Source: Pseudomonas kribbensis (GTDB lineage: Bacteria; Pseudomonadota; Gammaproteobacteria; Pseudomonadales; Pseudomonadaceae). From it: DNA of 64,000 bases. Below, in pieces: positions 1 through 7,772 of the stretch. A program made the translations under genes and the position numbers. The DNA is taken from positions 6,260,283 to 6,324,282 of the forward strand of contig NZ_CP029608.1 in the NCBI RefSeq assembly GCF_003352185.1, given 5' to 3'. The number at the start of each line of letters is the position of its first letter. The first letter of the stretch is position 1. The notes under the pieces are model-generated. The model made no database searches. It had not been told where the DNA came from and was given only the letters and a program-made list of their open reading frames with translations.

Positions 1-611
1 TGAGCCTTCAATTGGAACGCGGTAGCCTGACCGCCATCATCGGCGTCAACGGCAGCGGTAAAAGCAGCCTGCTGAAAGTCATCGCCGGACTACAGAGGCC
101 TTTGGCCGGCGCTGTCGCATTAGGCGTCCCTCGCCAACGCGGCTTGTCATTTCTCCCCCAGCAACAGCACCTGGACCGCCAATTCCCGATCAGCCTCCAG
201 GAACTGGTCGCTGCCGGTTTCTGGGGGCGCAGACTATCAACCCAACTGCGCACACAACGGCTGACTCAGGCTCTTGAAGACTGGCACTTGAGCGGCCTGG
301 AACAGCGCCCGTTGATGGCCCTCTCCGGCGGTGAACTGCAACGCGCCCTGCTCGCTCGACTGAGTCTGGCGGACACACCTTTGCTGCTGCTCGACGAACC
401 CCATGCCGCTCTCGATGAACTGGGTCAGGCGTTGCTCTGGCAACACCTGCACACCTGGCATGCGCAAGGACGGACGCTGGTGATGGTTTGCCACGACCTC
501 GCCGCGGTCCGCCAACACATCCCACAAACGCTGCTGATCAAAAACAGCGGCTGCGTGTTCGGCCCCAGTGTCGAACTGATCCAGCAAACCCCCAACGTGC
601 AGGTGGCCTGA
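1..611 (+). CDS. Metal ABC transporter ATP-binding protein (5' truncated)
   Basis: ATPase subunit of an ABC importer, probably for zinc; it would power the permease encoded next. The reading frame is open from the first bases, so the true start lies left of the window; about 202 residues are visible, close to a full nucleotide-binding domain. Seen: Walker A GVNGSGKSS, ABC signature LSGGELQRALLARL, Walker B LLLLDEP and the H-loop CHD. The stop TGA shares one base with the ATG of the permease, so the two are translationally coupled. Family membership is clear; zinc rather than manganese is inferred from the substrate-binding protein and the neighbouring zinc-starvation type genes. Confidence 0.9.
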   Translation, partial: SLQLERGSLTAIIGVNGSGKSSLLKVIAGLQRPLAGAVALGVPRQRGLSFLPQQQHLDRQFPISLQELVAAGFWGRRLSTQLRTQRLTQALEDWHLSGLEQRPLMALSGGELQRALLARLSLADTPLLLLDEPHAALDELGQALLWQHLHTWHAQGRTLVMVCHDLAAVRQHIPQTLLIKNSGCVFGPSVELIQQTPNVQVA

Positions 612-1477
612 TGCACACCACCGCACACTTCTGGCAACCGTTCCTTGAGTTCGTGTTCATGCGCCGGGCGCTCTTGGGGGGCCTGCTGCTGGCATGCAGC
701 ACCGCTCCATTGGGCGTGTTCCTGATCCTGCGACGCATGAGCCTGATCGGCGACGCCGTCGCCCACGGCATCCTTCCCGGAGCGGCGCTCGGCTTCTGGT
801 TTGCTGGACTGAGTCTTCCCGCGCTGACCCTCGGCGGCCTCGGCGCCGGCCTGAGCATGGCCGGACTCGCGGCGTGGATCACCCGCCGAACCGGCCTGCG
901 CGAGGACGCCAGCGTCGCCGCGATCTACCCGATCTCTCTGGCCAGTGGTGTGTTGATTCTGGGCATCGCCGGCAAACGTCTCGACCTGCTCCACTTGCTG
1001 TTCGGTTCGGCATTGGCGGTCGACGGTCCCACCCTGAACGGAATGTTGGGCGTGTCGCTGCTAAGCCTGATGGCCATGGCACTGATCTACCGCCCGCTCC
1101 TGCTCGACACCCTCGATCCACTGTTCCTGCGAACAGTCAGCCGACTCGGCCCAATCGCCCACGGTGTGTTCCTGACGCTGGTGGTGCTGAATCTGGTCAT
1201 CGGATTCCAGGCCATCGGCGCACTGATGGTGGTCGGTCTGATGATGTTGCCCGCCGCTGCTTCCCGCTTCTGGAGCCGGCGCCTGCCGATCCTGATCGCC
1301 ATCGCCGCCGTGATCGGTTGCCTGTCGGTGTGGCTCGGACTGTTGCTGTCGTTCTACTACTCGCTGCCCAGCGGTCCGGCCATCGTGCTGGTCGCAGGCA
1401 TCGGTTACCTGTTGTCCGTGGTGCTCGGGCCGGTTCACGGCCTGCTGCGCCGCCCGCCCTTGCTCACATCCCAATGA
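611..1477 (+). CDS. Metal ABC transporter permease, ZnuB/TroC family
   Basis: Integral membrane subunit (288 aa) of the same metal importer. The protein is almost wholly hydrophobic with about eight or nine predicted helices and carries the ABC-3 family region LRRMSLIGDAVAHGILPGAALGF near residues 40-62 that contacts the ATPase. The start is the ATG overlapping the ATPase stop (TGATG). Its stop TGA lies within the ribosome-binding region of the next gene, so ATPase, permease and binding protein form one operon. A second zinc importer (the classical znuABC) is expected elsewhere in a Pseudomonas genome, which would make this a paralogous, probably starvation-induced copy. Confidence 0.9.
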   Translation: MHTTAHFWQPFLEFVFMRRALLGGLLLACSTAPLGVFLILRRMSLIGDAVAHGILPGAALGFWFAGLSLPALTLGGLGAGLSMAGLAAWITRRTGLREDASVAAIYPISLASGVLILGIAGKRLDLLHLLFGSALAVDGPTLNGMLGVSLLSLMAMALIYRPLLLDTLDPLFLRTVSRLGPIAHGVFLTLVVLNLVIGFQAIGALMVVGLMMLPAAASRFWSRRLPILIAIAAVIGCLSVWLGLLLSFYYSLPSGPAIVLVAGIGYLLSVVLGPVHGLLRRPPLLTSQ

Positions 1478-1488
1478 GGTGTTTCCCG

Positions 1489-2364
1489 ATGCGCGCTCTA
1501 CTTGTGTTGTTCAGCCTGATGCTGTCGATGTCATTGTCGGCGGCGGAGAAACTGCCGGTGGTCACCAGTTTCAGCATCCTTGCAGACATGGTGCATCAGG
1601 TCGGCGGCGAGCATATCCAGATCACCAACATGGTCGGGCCAGACGCTGACGCCCACACCTACGAACCGACGCCCGACGATGCCAAGGCACTTCTGAAAGC
1701 AAAACTGATCGTGAAAAACGGACTGGGTTTCGAGCCATGGCTGGACCGACTGGTGACCAGCACCGGTACCAAAGCCACCGTCATCAGCGCCAGCCACGGC
1801 GTGATCCCCCGCTCTCTGGATGAAGACGGCGAGACCGTTCCCGACCCTCACGCCTGGCACAACCTGGCCAACACCGAACTGTATGTCGCCAACATCACCA
1901 AGGCACTGATCGCCGCCGACCCGGCGAACAAAGCCGACTACGAACGCAACAGCAAGGCCTACCTGAAACAGATCTACGCCCTCCTCGCCGAAGCCAAGGC
2001 CAAGCTCGGTTCCCTGCCGCCGGGCAATCGCAAGATCGTCACCAGCCACGACGCCTTCGGTTATCTCGGCCAAGCCTATGGAATCGACTTCATGGCGCCG
2101 CAAGGTCTGTCCACCGAACGCGAACCTTCCGCCGCCGAAGTCGCCGCGCTGATCACCCAGATCCGTCAGGCCAAGGTCAAAGCGGTGTTCATGGAAAACA
2201 TCAAGGACGCACGCCTGCTCAAACAGATTGCTGACGAAAGCGGCGCGCACATCGGCGGCACGCTGTATTCCGACGCCCTCGCCGCGTCGGGTCCGGCCAG
2301 CACATTCACTGGCCTGTTCGAATACAACCTCAACACTCTTTATGACGCCCTGAGCCAACCATGA
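1489..2364 (+). CDS. Periplasmic metal-binding protein, ZnuA/TroA family
   Basis: Solute-binding protein (291 aa) delivering metal to the ABC transporter above. A signal peptide is visible (about residues 1-19, ending SLSAA). Likely metal ligands are His56 (DAHTYEP), His121 (DPHAWH), His187 (SHDAFGY) and Asp262 (YSDAL). Three His plus one Asp is the TroA/ZnuA pattern; manganese-type PsaA proteins have Glu at the third position, so zinc is favoured. The long His-rich loop of classical ZnuA is absent. The ATG at 1489 is preferred because GAGGT sits eight bases upstream; an in-frame ATG at 1474 overlaps the permease stop. The stop overlaps the next start (ATGA). Confidence 0.9.
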   Translation: MRALLVLFSLMLSMSLSAAEKLPVVTSFSILADMVHQVGGEHIQITNMVGPDADAHTYEPTPDDAKALLKAKLIVKNGLGFEPWLDRLVTSTGTKATVISASHGVIPRSLDEDGETVPDPHAWHNLANTELYVANITKALIAADPANKADYERNSKAYLKQIYALLAEAKAKLGSLPPGNRKIVTSHDAFGYLGQAYGIDFMAPQGLSTEREPSAAEVAALITQIRQAKVKAVFMENIKDARLLKQIADESGAHIGGTLYSDALAASGPASTFTGLFEYNLNTLYDALSQP

Positions 2365-2921
2365 TCCGCAAAAATCCTTCCGGCGACCTGCCGCAAATTG
2401 CCGAGTCTGCCTACGTCGACAAAACCGCGATCATCTGCGGCAAAGTGGTGATCGGCGAAAACGTGTTCGTCGGCCCCTACGCGGTCATTCGCGCCGATGA
2501 AGTGGACGCCTCGGGCGAGATGGAACCGATCACCATCGGCGCCAATTCGAACATCCAGGACGGCGTGGTGATCCACTCCAAGTCCGGCGCAGCGGTGACC
2601 ATCGGCGAGTTCAGCTCCATCGCCCACCGCTCGATCGTGCATGGCCCGTGCAAGGTTGGTGACCGGGTATTCATCGGCTTCAACAGCGTGCTGTTCAACT
2701 GCGTGGTCGGCAACGGTTGCGTGGTGCGGCACAACTCGGTGGTCGATGGCCGGGATCTGCCGGATGCGTTCTACGTGCCCTCCACCACCCGAATCGGGCC
2801 GAACACCGATCTGTCGCAATTCCCGCCGGTGAGCGTCAGCGCCTCGGAGTTTTCCGAAGACGTGGCGCGCACCAACGTCGATCTGGTGCGCGGCTACAAA
2901 GCCCTGCAGAACGAGTTCTGA
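2361..2921 (+). CDS. Gamma-class carbonic anhydrase family protein
   Basis: Left-handed beta-helix protein (186 aa) with hexapeptide repeats throughout (for example VVIGENVFVGPYAVI, VGDRVFIGFNSVLF). Likely metal ligands are His72 (VIHS), His89 and His94 (AHRSIVH); the five-residue spacing of the last two matches the catalytic His pair of archaeal Cam. It probably hydrates CO2 or is a related metalloenzyme; activity is inferred. It overlaps the binding-protein stop by four bases and sits three bases before the dihydroorotase. The same pair (PA5540-PA5541) occurs in the zinc-starvation gene cluster of P. aeruginosa, where gamma-class enzymes, which can use metals other than zinc, are thought to back up zinc-dependent ones. 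Confidence 0.88.
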   Translation: MIRKNPSGDLPQIAESAYVDKTAIICGKVVIGENVFVGPYAVIRADEVDASGEMEPITIGANSNIQDGVVIHSKSGAAVTIGEFSSIAHRSIVHGPCKVGDRVFIGFNSVLFNCVVGNGCVVRHNSVVDGRDLPDAFYVPSTTRIGPNTDLSQFPPVSVSASEFSEDVARTNVDLVRGYKALQNEF

Positions 2922-2924
2922 ACC

Positions 2925-4262
2925 ATGAACAGTGTGCTGATTCGCAATGCGCGCCTGGTTGATGACGGGCATGAGTTCTACGCCGATCTGCTGGTCAGCC
3001 ACGGCCGCATCGTCAAGATCGGCCGCAGCATTGAAGGTGAAAACGCAACGCTGGAAATCGACGCCAACGGCCAATGGCTGCTGCCAGGAATGATCGACGA
3101 CCAAGTGCATTTTCGTGAGCCGGGCTCGCCAACCAAAGGCAGCATCTACACCGAATCCCGCGCAGCCGTGGCCGGTGGCATCACCAGTTTCATGGATATG
3201 CCCAACACCAACCCGGCCACCCTCACCCTCGACGCGTTGGCCGACAAGAAGCGTCGGGCGGCGATCAATTCGGTGGCCAACTACGGCTTTCACTTCGGCG
3301 TCAGTCACGACAACCTGGACACCGTCGCGGCACTCAACCCGAGTGAGGTGGCCGGGGTCAAAGTGTTCATGGGCGCGTCGACCGGCAACATGCTGGTGGA
3401 TGATCCCCGGACACTGGAGCGCTTGTTCGCCGAGGTGCCGACGATCCTGCTGGCTCACTGCGAACACACACCGAGCATCGAAGCCAACACCGCCAGGTTG
3501 CGCGAGCAGTTCGGCGAACATCTTCCTACCGACGCCCATGCGCTGATCCGCAATGCTGAGGCTTGCTATCGCTCCTCTTCACTGGCGGTGGATCTCGCCA
3601 AACGCCACGGCACTCGCCTGCACGTGCTGCACCTGACCACGGCTCGAGAGCTGGAACTGTTCGAAGACAAACCGCTGGCGCACAAACGCATCACCGCGGA
3701 AGTCTGCCTGCATCACCTGCTGTTCGATGACCGCGATTACCCAGACTTCGGCAACCAGATCAAATGCAACCCGGCGATCAAAAACCAGGCTGATCGCGAT
3801 GCCCTGCGTCTGGCCTTGTTGAGCAATCGTCTGGATGTGATCGGCAGCGACCACGCCCCGCATACCTGGGCGGAGAAACAGCTGTCGTATGCCCAGGCGC
3901 CGTCCGGGCTGCCGCTGGTGCAACATGCGTTGCCGGCGTTGTTGGAACTGGTAGCGGATGGCGTGCTGCCGATCACCACGCTGGTGGCGAAGACCAGCCA
4001 CCGGGTGGCGGATCTGTTTGCCATTCCGGATCGCGGTTATCTGAGGGAAGGTTATTGGGCGGATCTGGTATTGATTCAACCGGAGCCCGAAGGTGTCGCG
4101 GTATCACGACAACCGGTCCTGTCGCAGTGCGGATGGACGCCGTTTGCTCGCCGCAGCTTCCGCCATCGGGTGAGTACGACGCTGGTGTCGGGACAGGTCG
4201 CGTGGCATGGCAATCGGCTGCATGACGGGTGTCAGGGATTGCCGTTGCGCTTCATGCGCTAG
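2925..4262 (+). CDS. pyrQ: Dihydroorotase (zinc-cluster paralogue)
   Basis: Amidohydrolase-fold enzyme (445 aa) for reversible cyclisation of carbamoyl-aspartate to dihydroorotate in pyrimidine synthesis. Seen: the first metal motif DDQVHFREPG (Gln60 stands where the first His of the usual HxH occurs, His62 is kept), MPNTNP, the lysine in GVKVFMGAS (Lys146), His178 (AHCEH), His233/His236 (HVLH) and SDHAPHT (Asp309). The Gln variant is, as I recall, also found in active Bacteroidetes-type dihydroorotases, so it is not necessarily inactivating. It is the last gene of the zinc-type operon and is followed by a strong terminator. The symbol follows the P. aeruginosa gene next to the carbonic anhydrase; pyrC2 is an alternative name. 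Confidence 0.88.
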   Translation: MNSVLIRNARLVDDGHEFYADLLVSHGRIVKIGRSIEGENATLEIDANGQWLLPGMIDDQVHFREPGSPTKGSIYTESRAAVAGGITSFMDMPNTNPATLTLDALADKKRRAAINSVANYGFHFGVSHDNLDTVAALNPSEVAGVKVFMGASTGNMLVDDPRTLERLFAEVPTILLAHCEHTPSIEANTARLREQFGEHLPTDAHALIRNAEACYRSSSLAVDLAKRHGTRLHVLHLTTARELELFEDKPLAHKRITAEVCLHHLLFDDRDYPDFGNQIKCNPAIKNQADRDALRLALLSNRLDVIGSDHAPHTWAEKQLSYAQAPSGLPLVQHALPALLELVADGVLPITTLVAKTSHRVADLFAIPDRGYLREGYWADLVLIQPEPEGVAVSRQPVLSQCGWTPFARRSFRHRVSTTLVSGQVAWHGNRLHDGCQGLPLRFMR

Positions 4263-4300
4263 AAAAAAACGCCCCACAATGTTGTGGGGCGGTTTCTATT
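4263..4300. terminator. Bidirectional rho-independent terminator
   Basis: A perfect 10-bp stem (4270-4279 with 4282-4291, CGCCCCACAA/TTGTGGGGCG) is flanked by seven A on the left (4263-4269) and a T-rich run on the right. It lies between two convergent genes and can serve both the dihydroorotase operon and the DUF3617 gene. Confidence 0.85.
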
Positions 4301-4301
4301 T

Positions 4302-4820
4302 TCAGGCTCTTGGTTTGACGGTGCCGCAATCCTGACCCAGCCATACGGCGCGGGTTTCCAGACTCCCCTTCTGGTTGATCCCGATGGCATTGAACGTGCC
4401 GTTGGCGATGGTGGTGAATTCACGATCGCTGACGAACGTAGCCACACCGGTGCCCGAGGCTCGCGGGCAGCTGAAACGGAATTTCCACTGATTGCCGTTG
4501 CGCTCGGTGATCTGCTGTTTGCAGCCCGACTGCGGGTCCGCCAGCGGAATATCGTTGGTCGCCACTTGCTGGGGTGTCAGGCAGGCACGGATCCCTTTGC
4601 CGCCAATGTTGATCCCCTGCTTCTCCAGCTCCGCCCGCTGTTGCGGGGTGATCTGGCCCTGAATCTGGCCGAGGATCGATTGCACGTCCATGGCCTGATC
4701 ATCGACTTTCACATTGCTCGATGTCATTTCCCACAACCCCGGCTGCAGCATTTGCGCCTGAGCCACCAACGGCAAGGCCAACCCCAGACCCAGCGCCAAA
4801 CCCAGCAGACGAACGTTCAT
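4302..4820 (-). CDS. DUF3617 domain-containing periplasmic protein
   Basis: Small exported protein of 172 aa. It has a clear signal peptide (LLGLALGLGLALPLVAQAQ) and the family hallmark MLQPGLWEM right after cleavage, where DUF3617 proteins begin. Four cysteines (ACLT, SGCK, FSCP, QDCG) could form two disulfides in the periplasm. No function is established for the family. It is convergent with the dihydroorotase and divergent from cardiolipin synthase, apparently a single-gene unit. The annotation rests on the N-terminal motif, the cysteine pattern and the length. Confidence 0.8.
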   Translation of the reverse strand: MNVRLLGLALGLGLALPLVAQAQMLQPGLWEMTSSNVKVDDQAMDVQSILGQIQGQITPQQRAELEKQGINIGGKGIRACLTPQQVATNDIPLADPQSGCKQQITERNGNQWKFRFSCPRASGTGVATFVSDREFTTIANGTFNAIGINQKGSLETRAVWLGQDCGTVKPRA

Positions 4821-4966
4821 TGCAAAACTCCTGATCAGTAGTGGCCGTTAGACGCCGGCCGCTTGTTTCGGTTCATGGCCTGCTTTCATGGCTAAAAAGA
4901 AAATAGCGACAACCGCAGAGGAACATGGTCTGTTAAGCATTGAATCTTCAGGAGCAAGGTTGCCCC

Positions 4967-6406
4967 ATGGATTATTTTGGACCGCACATCTTCGGTTATC
5001 TGATCGCGCTGATACATAGCCTGGGCACAATTGCCGCCATCCATGCGGTGCTGACCGTCCGCACGGCGCAAGGCGCGATCGCCTGGGCGCTGTCGCTGAT
5101 CTTCATTCCCTATCTCACCCTCATCCCCTATCTGGTGTTCGGTCGCAGCACCTTCGACGGTTATATCAAGGCCCGACGTCAGGCCAACGAACAGATGCGT
5201 CAGGCCGTTTCCGAACTGAACTGGCGGCCCTGGGTAGAAGAAGCCCTGACCGCCCGCGCCTCGAATGCCTACGACTCGCTGCGGGCGATGCCGAAGCTGG
5301 GCCGCATGCCATGCCTGGCCAACAATGAAGTGCAATTGCTGATCAACGGCACCGCTACCTTCGAAGCGATTTTCCACGCAATCAGCCAGGCACGGGAAGC
5401 CGTGCTGATCCAGTTTTTCATCATTCACGACGATCGCCTCGGCCAGCGCCTGCGCGAACTGCTGCTGAAGAAAGCCGCCGAAGGTGTCGCGATTCATCTG
5501 CTGTACGACCGCATCGGCAGCCACGCCCTGCCCCACAGCTACGTACAGGCACTTCGCGATGGCGGTGTCGAGGTCAAGGCGTTCGCCACCCGCAGCGGCT
5601 GGCTCAATCGCTTCCAGGTGAATTTCCGCAACCACCGCAAGATCGTCGTGGTCGACGGGTTGATCGGCTTTGTTGGCGGGCACAATGTCGGCGACGAATA
5701 CATGGGCGAAAAACCACCCTTGGCGCCATGGCGCGACACCCACGTACAGGTGCGCGGGCCAGTGGTCGCCTGCATGCAGGAGTCATTTGCCGAAGACTGG
5801 TTCTGGGCTGCCCGTACGCTACCCCCGCTGATCCTGCCGGAGGTTTACCCGGAAGACGGCGTGCTCTGCCAACTGCTGGCCAGCGGCCCGGCGGATGCCT
5901 ACGAGACCTGCTCGCTGTTCTTCGTCGAAGCCATCCATGCCGCCACCGAACGCGTATGGATCACCAGCCCCTACTTCATTCCCGACGAGGCGGTATTCGC
6001 CGCATTGCGTCTCGCGGTCCTGCGCGGTGTCGATGTCCGACTGCTACTGCCGTCGCGCCCCGATCACCGTATCGTTTACGCCGCGTCGAGCCTTTACGCG
6101 TTCGAAGCGGTGCGCGCCGGGGTGCGGGTGTTCCGCTACGAACCGGGTTTCCTGCATCAGAAAGTGGTGTTGGTCGACAGCGAAATCAGCGCCATCGGCA
6201 GCGCCAATCTGGACAACCGTTCGTTCCGGTTGAATTTCGAAGTGATGTTGCTGACGGTCGACAGCGAATTCGCCGGCCACGTGGAACAGATGCTCAACGA
6301 CGACTTCGCCCAGGCCTACGAAATCGCCAAGGAAGAAGGCCGGGAGATCCACCGCCTGCAACAACTCGGCATGCGGATCGCCCGGCTGATTTCACCGATT
6401 CTCTAG
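4967..6406 (+). CDS. cls: Cardiolipin synthase
   Basis: Phospholipase-D superfamily enzyme (479 aa) that condenses two phosphatidylglycerol molecules into cardiolipin at the inner membrane. Two N-terminal membrane helices (about residues 8-30 and 38-58) precede two HKD motifs: HRKIVVVD at 223-230 and HQKVVLVD at 397-404, each followed by the expected Gly/Ser-rich element ([17 protein letters not shown]). Length and layout match ClsA. The ATG at 4967 is chosen for the AGGAG upstream and because it begins directly before the first helix. It ends one base from the end of the convergent cyclopropane synthase gene. Confidence 0.93.
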   Translation: MDYFGPHIFGYLIALIHSLGTIAAIHAVLTVRTAQGAIAWALSLIFIPYLTLIPYLVFGRSTFDGYIKARRQANEQMRQAVSELNWRPWVEEALTARASNAYDSLRAMPKLGRMPCLANNEVQLLINGTATFEAIFHAISQAREAVLIQFFIIHDDRLGQRLRELLLKKAAEGVAIHLLYDRIGSHALPHSYVQALRDGGVEVKAFATRSGWLNRFQVNFRNHRKIVVVDGLIGFVGGHNVGDEYMGEKPPLAPWRDTHVQVRGPVVACMQESFAEDWFWAARTLPPLILPEVYPEDGVLCQLLASGPADAYETCSLFFVEAIHAATERVWITSPYFIPDEAVFAALRLAVLRGVDVRLLLPSRPDHRIVYAASSLYAFEAVRAGVRVFRYEPGFLHQKVVLVDSEISAIGSANLDNRSFRLNFEVMLLTVDSEFAGHVEQMLNDDFAQAYEIAKEEGREIHRLQQLGMRIARLISPIL

Positions 6407-6407
6407 C

Positions 6408-7595
6408 TCAAGGGTTGTAGATGTCGTCACGGGTCCACGGCAGTTCATGGCTGCCATCGGCGTGGGCCTTCACCGCAAGAATCTGATGCAGGTTGATCCA
6501 GCCCCGGGCAAACGCGTAGGCGCAACCGGCCAGGTACAGACGCCAGATACGCAGGGCCTGATCCGGCACCAGTTTGCCGGCGGCTTCAAGGTTGTCTTCC
6601 AGTCGTTCGCTCCAGTGATCCAGCGTGCGCGCGTAATGCAGACGCAGGCTCTCGACATCGACGATCTCCAGACCGGCCTCGCTGATCTCGGCCGAGATCA
6701 TCGCCAGGTGCGGCAGTTCGCCGTTGGGGAACACGTATTTCTCGATGAAGTCGCCGGCACCGCGTCCCACCGGACGGCCATCGGTGTGCTTGGCGGTGAT
6801 GCCGTGGTTCATCACCAGACCGCCCTCTTTCACCGCGCCGAACAGGGTCTTGCAGTACTCGGCCAGATTGGCGTGGCCCACGTGCTCGAACATCCCGACA
6901 CTCACCACTTTGTCGAACCGGCCGTCCTGCGGCAGATCGCGGTAATCGAGCAGTTGCAGTTCGACCTGGTCTTCCAGGCCTTCAGCCTTGACCCGCTCCC
7001 GAGCCAGCGCCAATTGCTCCTTGCTCAAAGTGATACCAAACACCTTGGCACCGAACTCACGGGCGGCGTAACGCGCCAGACCGCCCCAGCCGCAGCCGAC
7101 ATCCAGCAAGTAGTCGCCCGGCTGCAGACGCAGCTTGCGACACAGATGCCGGAACTTGGCCTGTTGCGCCTGCTCCAGGGTTTCGCTGCCGGTTTCGAAA
7201 TAGGCGCAGGAGTACGCCATGTCGCTGTCCAGCCAGAGCTGGTAGAACGCGTTGGACAGGTCGTAGTGGTAGGAAATGGCTTTGGCGTCGGTTTCCTTGT
7301 CGTGCACGGTTCGCACCGGCTGACTGTCTTCATCTTCATCGAGCAGCGCCGTGCTCAATTCGTCGCAAACCCGGATGACCTCGCTGATCGAGCCCTCGAG
7401 TTCGAGTTTGCCCTCGACGAACGCCGCCCCCAGCGCGTCGAGACTTGGATGGGTCAACTGGGACACCATCAACGGGTCCTTGACCACGATGGTGACGCTG
7501 GGCGTCGGGCCCAGATTGAATTCATGACCGTCCCAGAGTCGCAGGCGAAGCGGAAGCTGCAGATTCTGTAAGGCCGGTGGAAGTTGCGCGAGCAT
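6408..7595 (-). CDS. cfa: Cyclopropane-fatty-acyl-phospholipid synthase family protein
   Basis: SAM-dependent enzyme (395 aa) that would add a methylene bridge to cis double bonds of membrane phospholipid acyl chains, a stationary-phase and stress adaptation. Seen: an N-terminal lipid-binding-type region, SAM motif LLDVGCGWGG and downstream GMFEHVG, and the conserved C-terminal block around LHYARTLDHWSERL. The ATG at 7595 follows an AGGGGGA ribosome site. P. aeruginosa has a similar gene close to oriC (PA5546) in addition to its main cfa, so this may be the paralogue of less certain activity. Upstream (7658-7672) lies the palindrome CTATCGATTCGATAG. Confidence 0.85.
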   Translation of the reverse strand: MLAQLPPALQNLQLPLRLRLWDGHEFNLGPTPSVTIVVKDPLMVSQLTHPSLDALGAAFVEGKLELEGSISEVIRVCDELSTALLDEDEDSQPVRTVHDKETDAKAISYHYDLSNAFYQLWLDSDMAYSCAYFETGSETLEQAQQAKFRHLCRKLRLQPGDYLLDVGCGWGGLARYAAREFGAKVFGITLSKEQLALARERVKAEGLEDQVELQLLDYRDLPQDGRFDKVVSVGMFEHVGHANLAEYCKTLFGAVKEGGLVMNHGITAKHTDGRPVGRGAGDFIEKYVFPNGELPHLAMISAEISEAGLEIVDVESLRLHYARTLDHWSERLEDNLEAAGKLVPDQALRIWRLYLAGCAYAFARGWINLHQILAVKAHADGSHELPWTRDDIYNP

Positions 7596-7772
7596 GGAAT
7601 ATCCCCCTGGTTTCAGACGTCTGATCTGAGGGTAGACCATCCTTGAAAATTAGCAGGCTATCGATTCGATAGTCGCCACCTATCAGCCATATCGGCCGTA
7701 ATGGCACCGATCTCCGTGCTTCAGTGCGCCTTCTCTGAAGACTTCAAGTCCGACGCACAGTTCGAAAAATGA

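Noticed and set aside
6276-6291. Possible second parS (GGCCACGTGGAACA) inside cls
   Set aside because: Only the right half and centre match; three of the four bases of the left arm differ, so ParB binding is unlikely.
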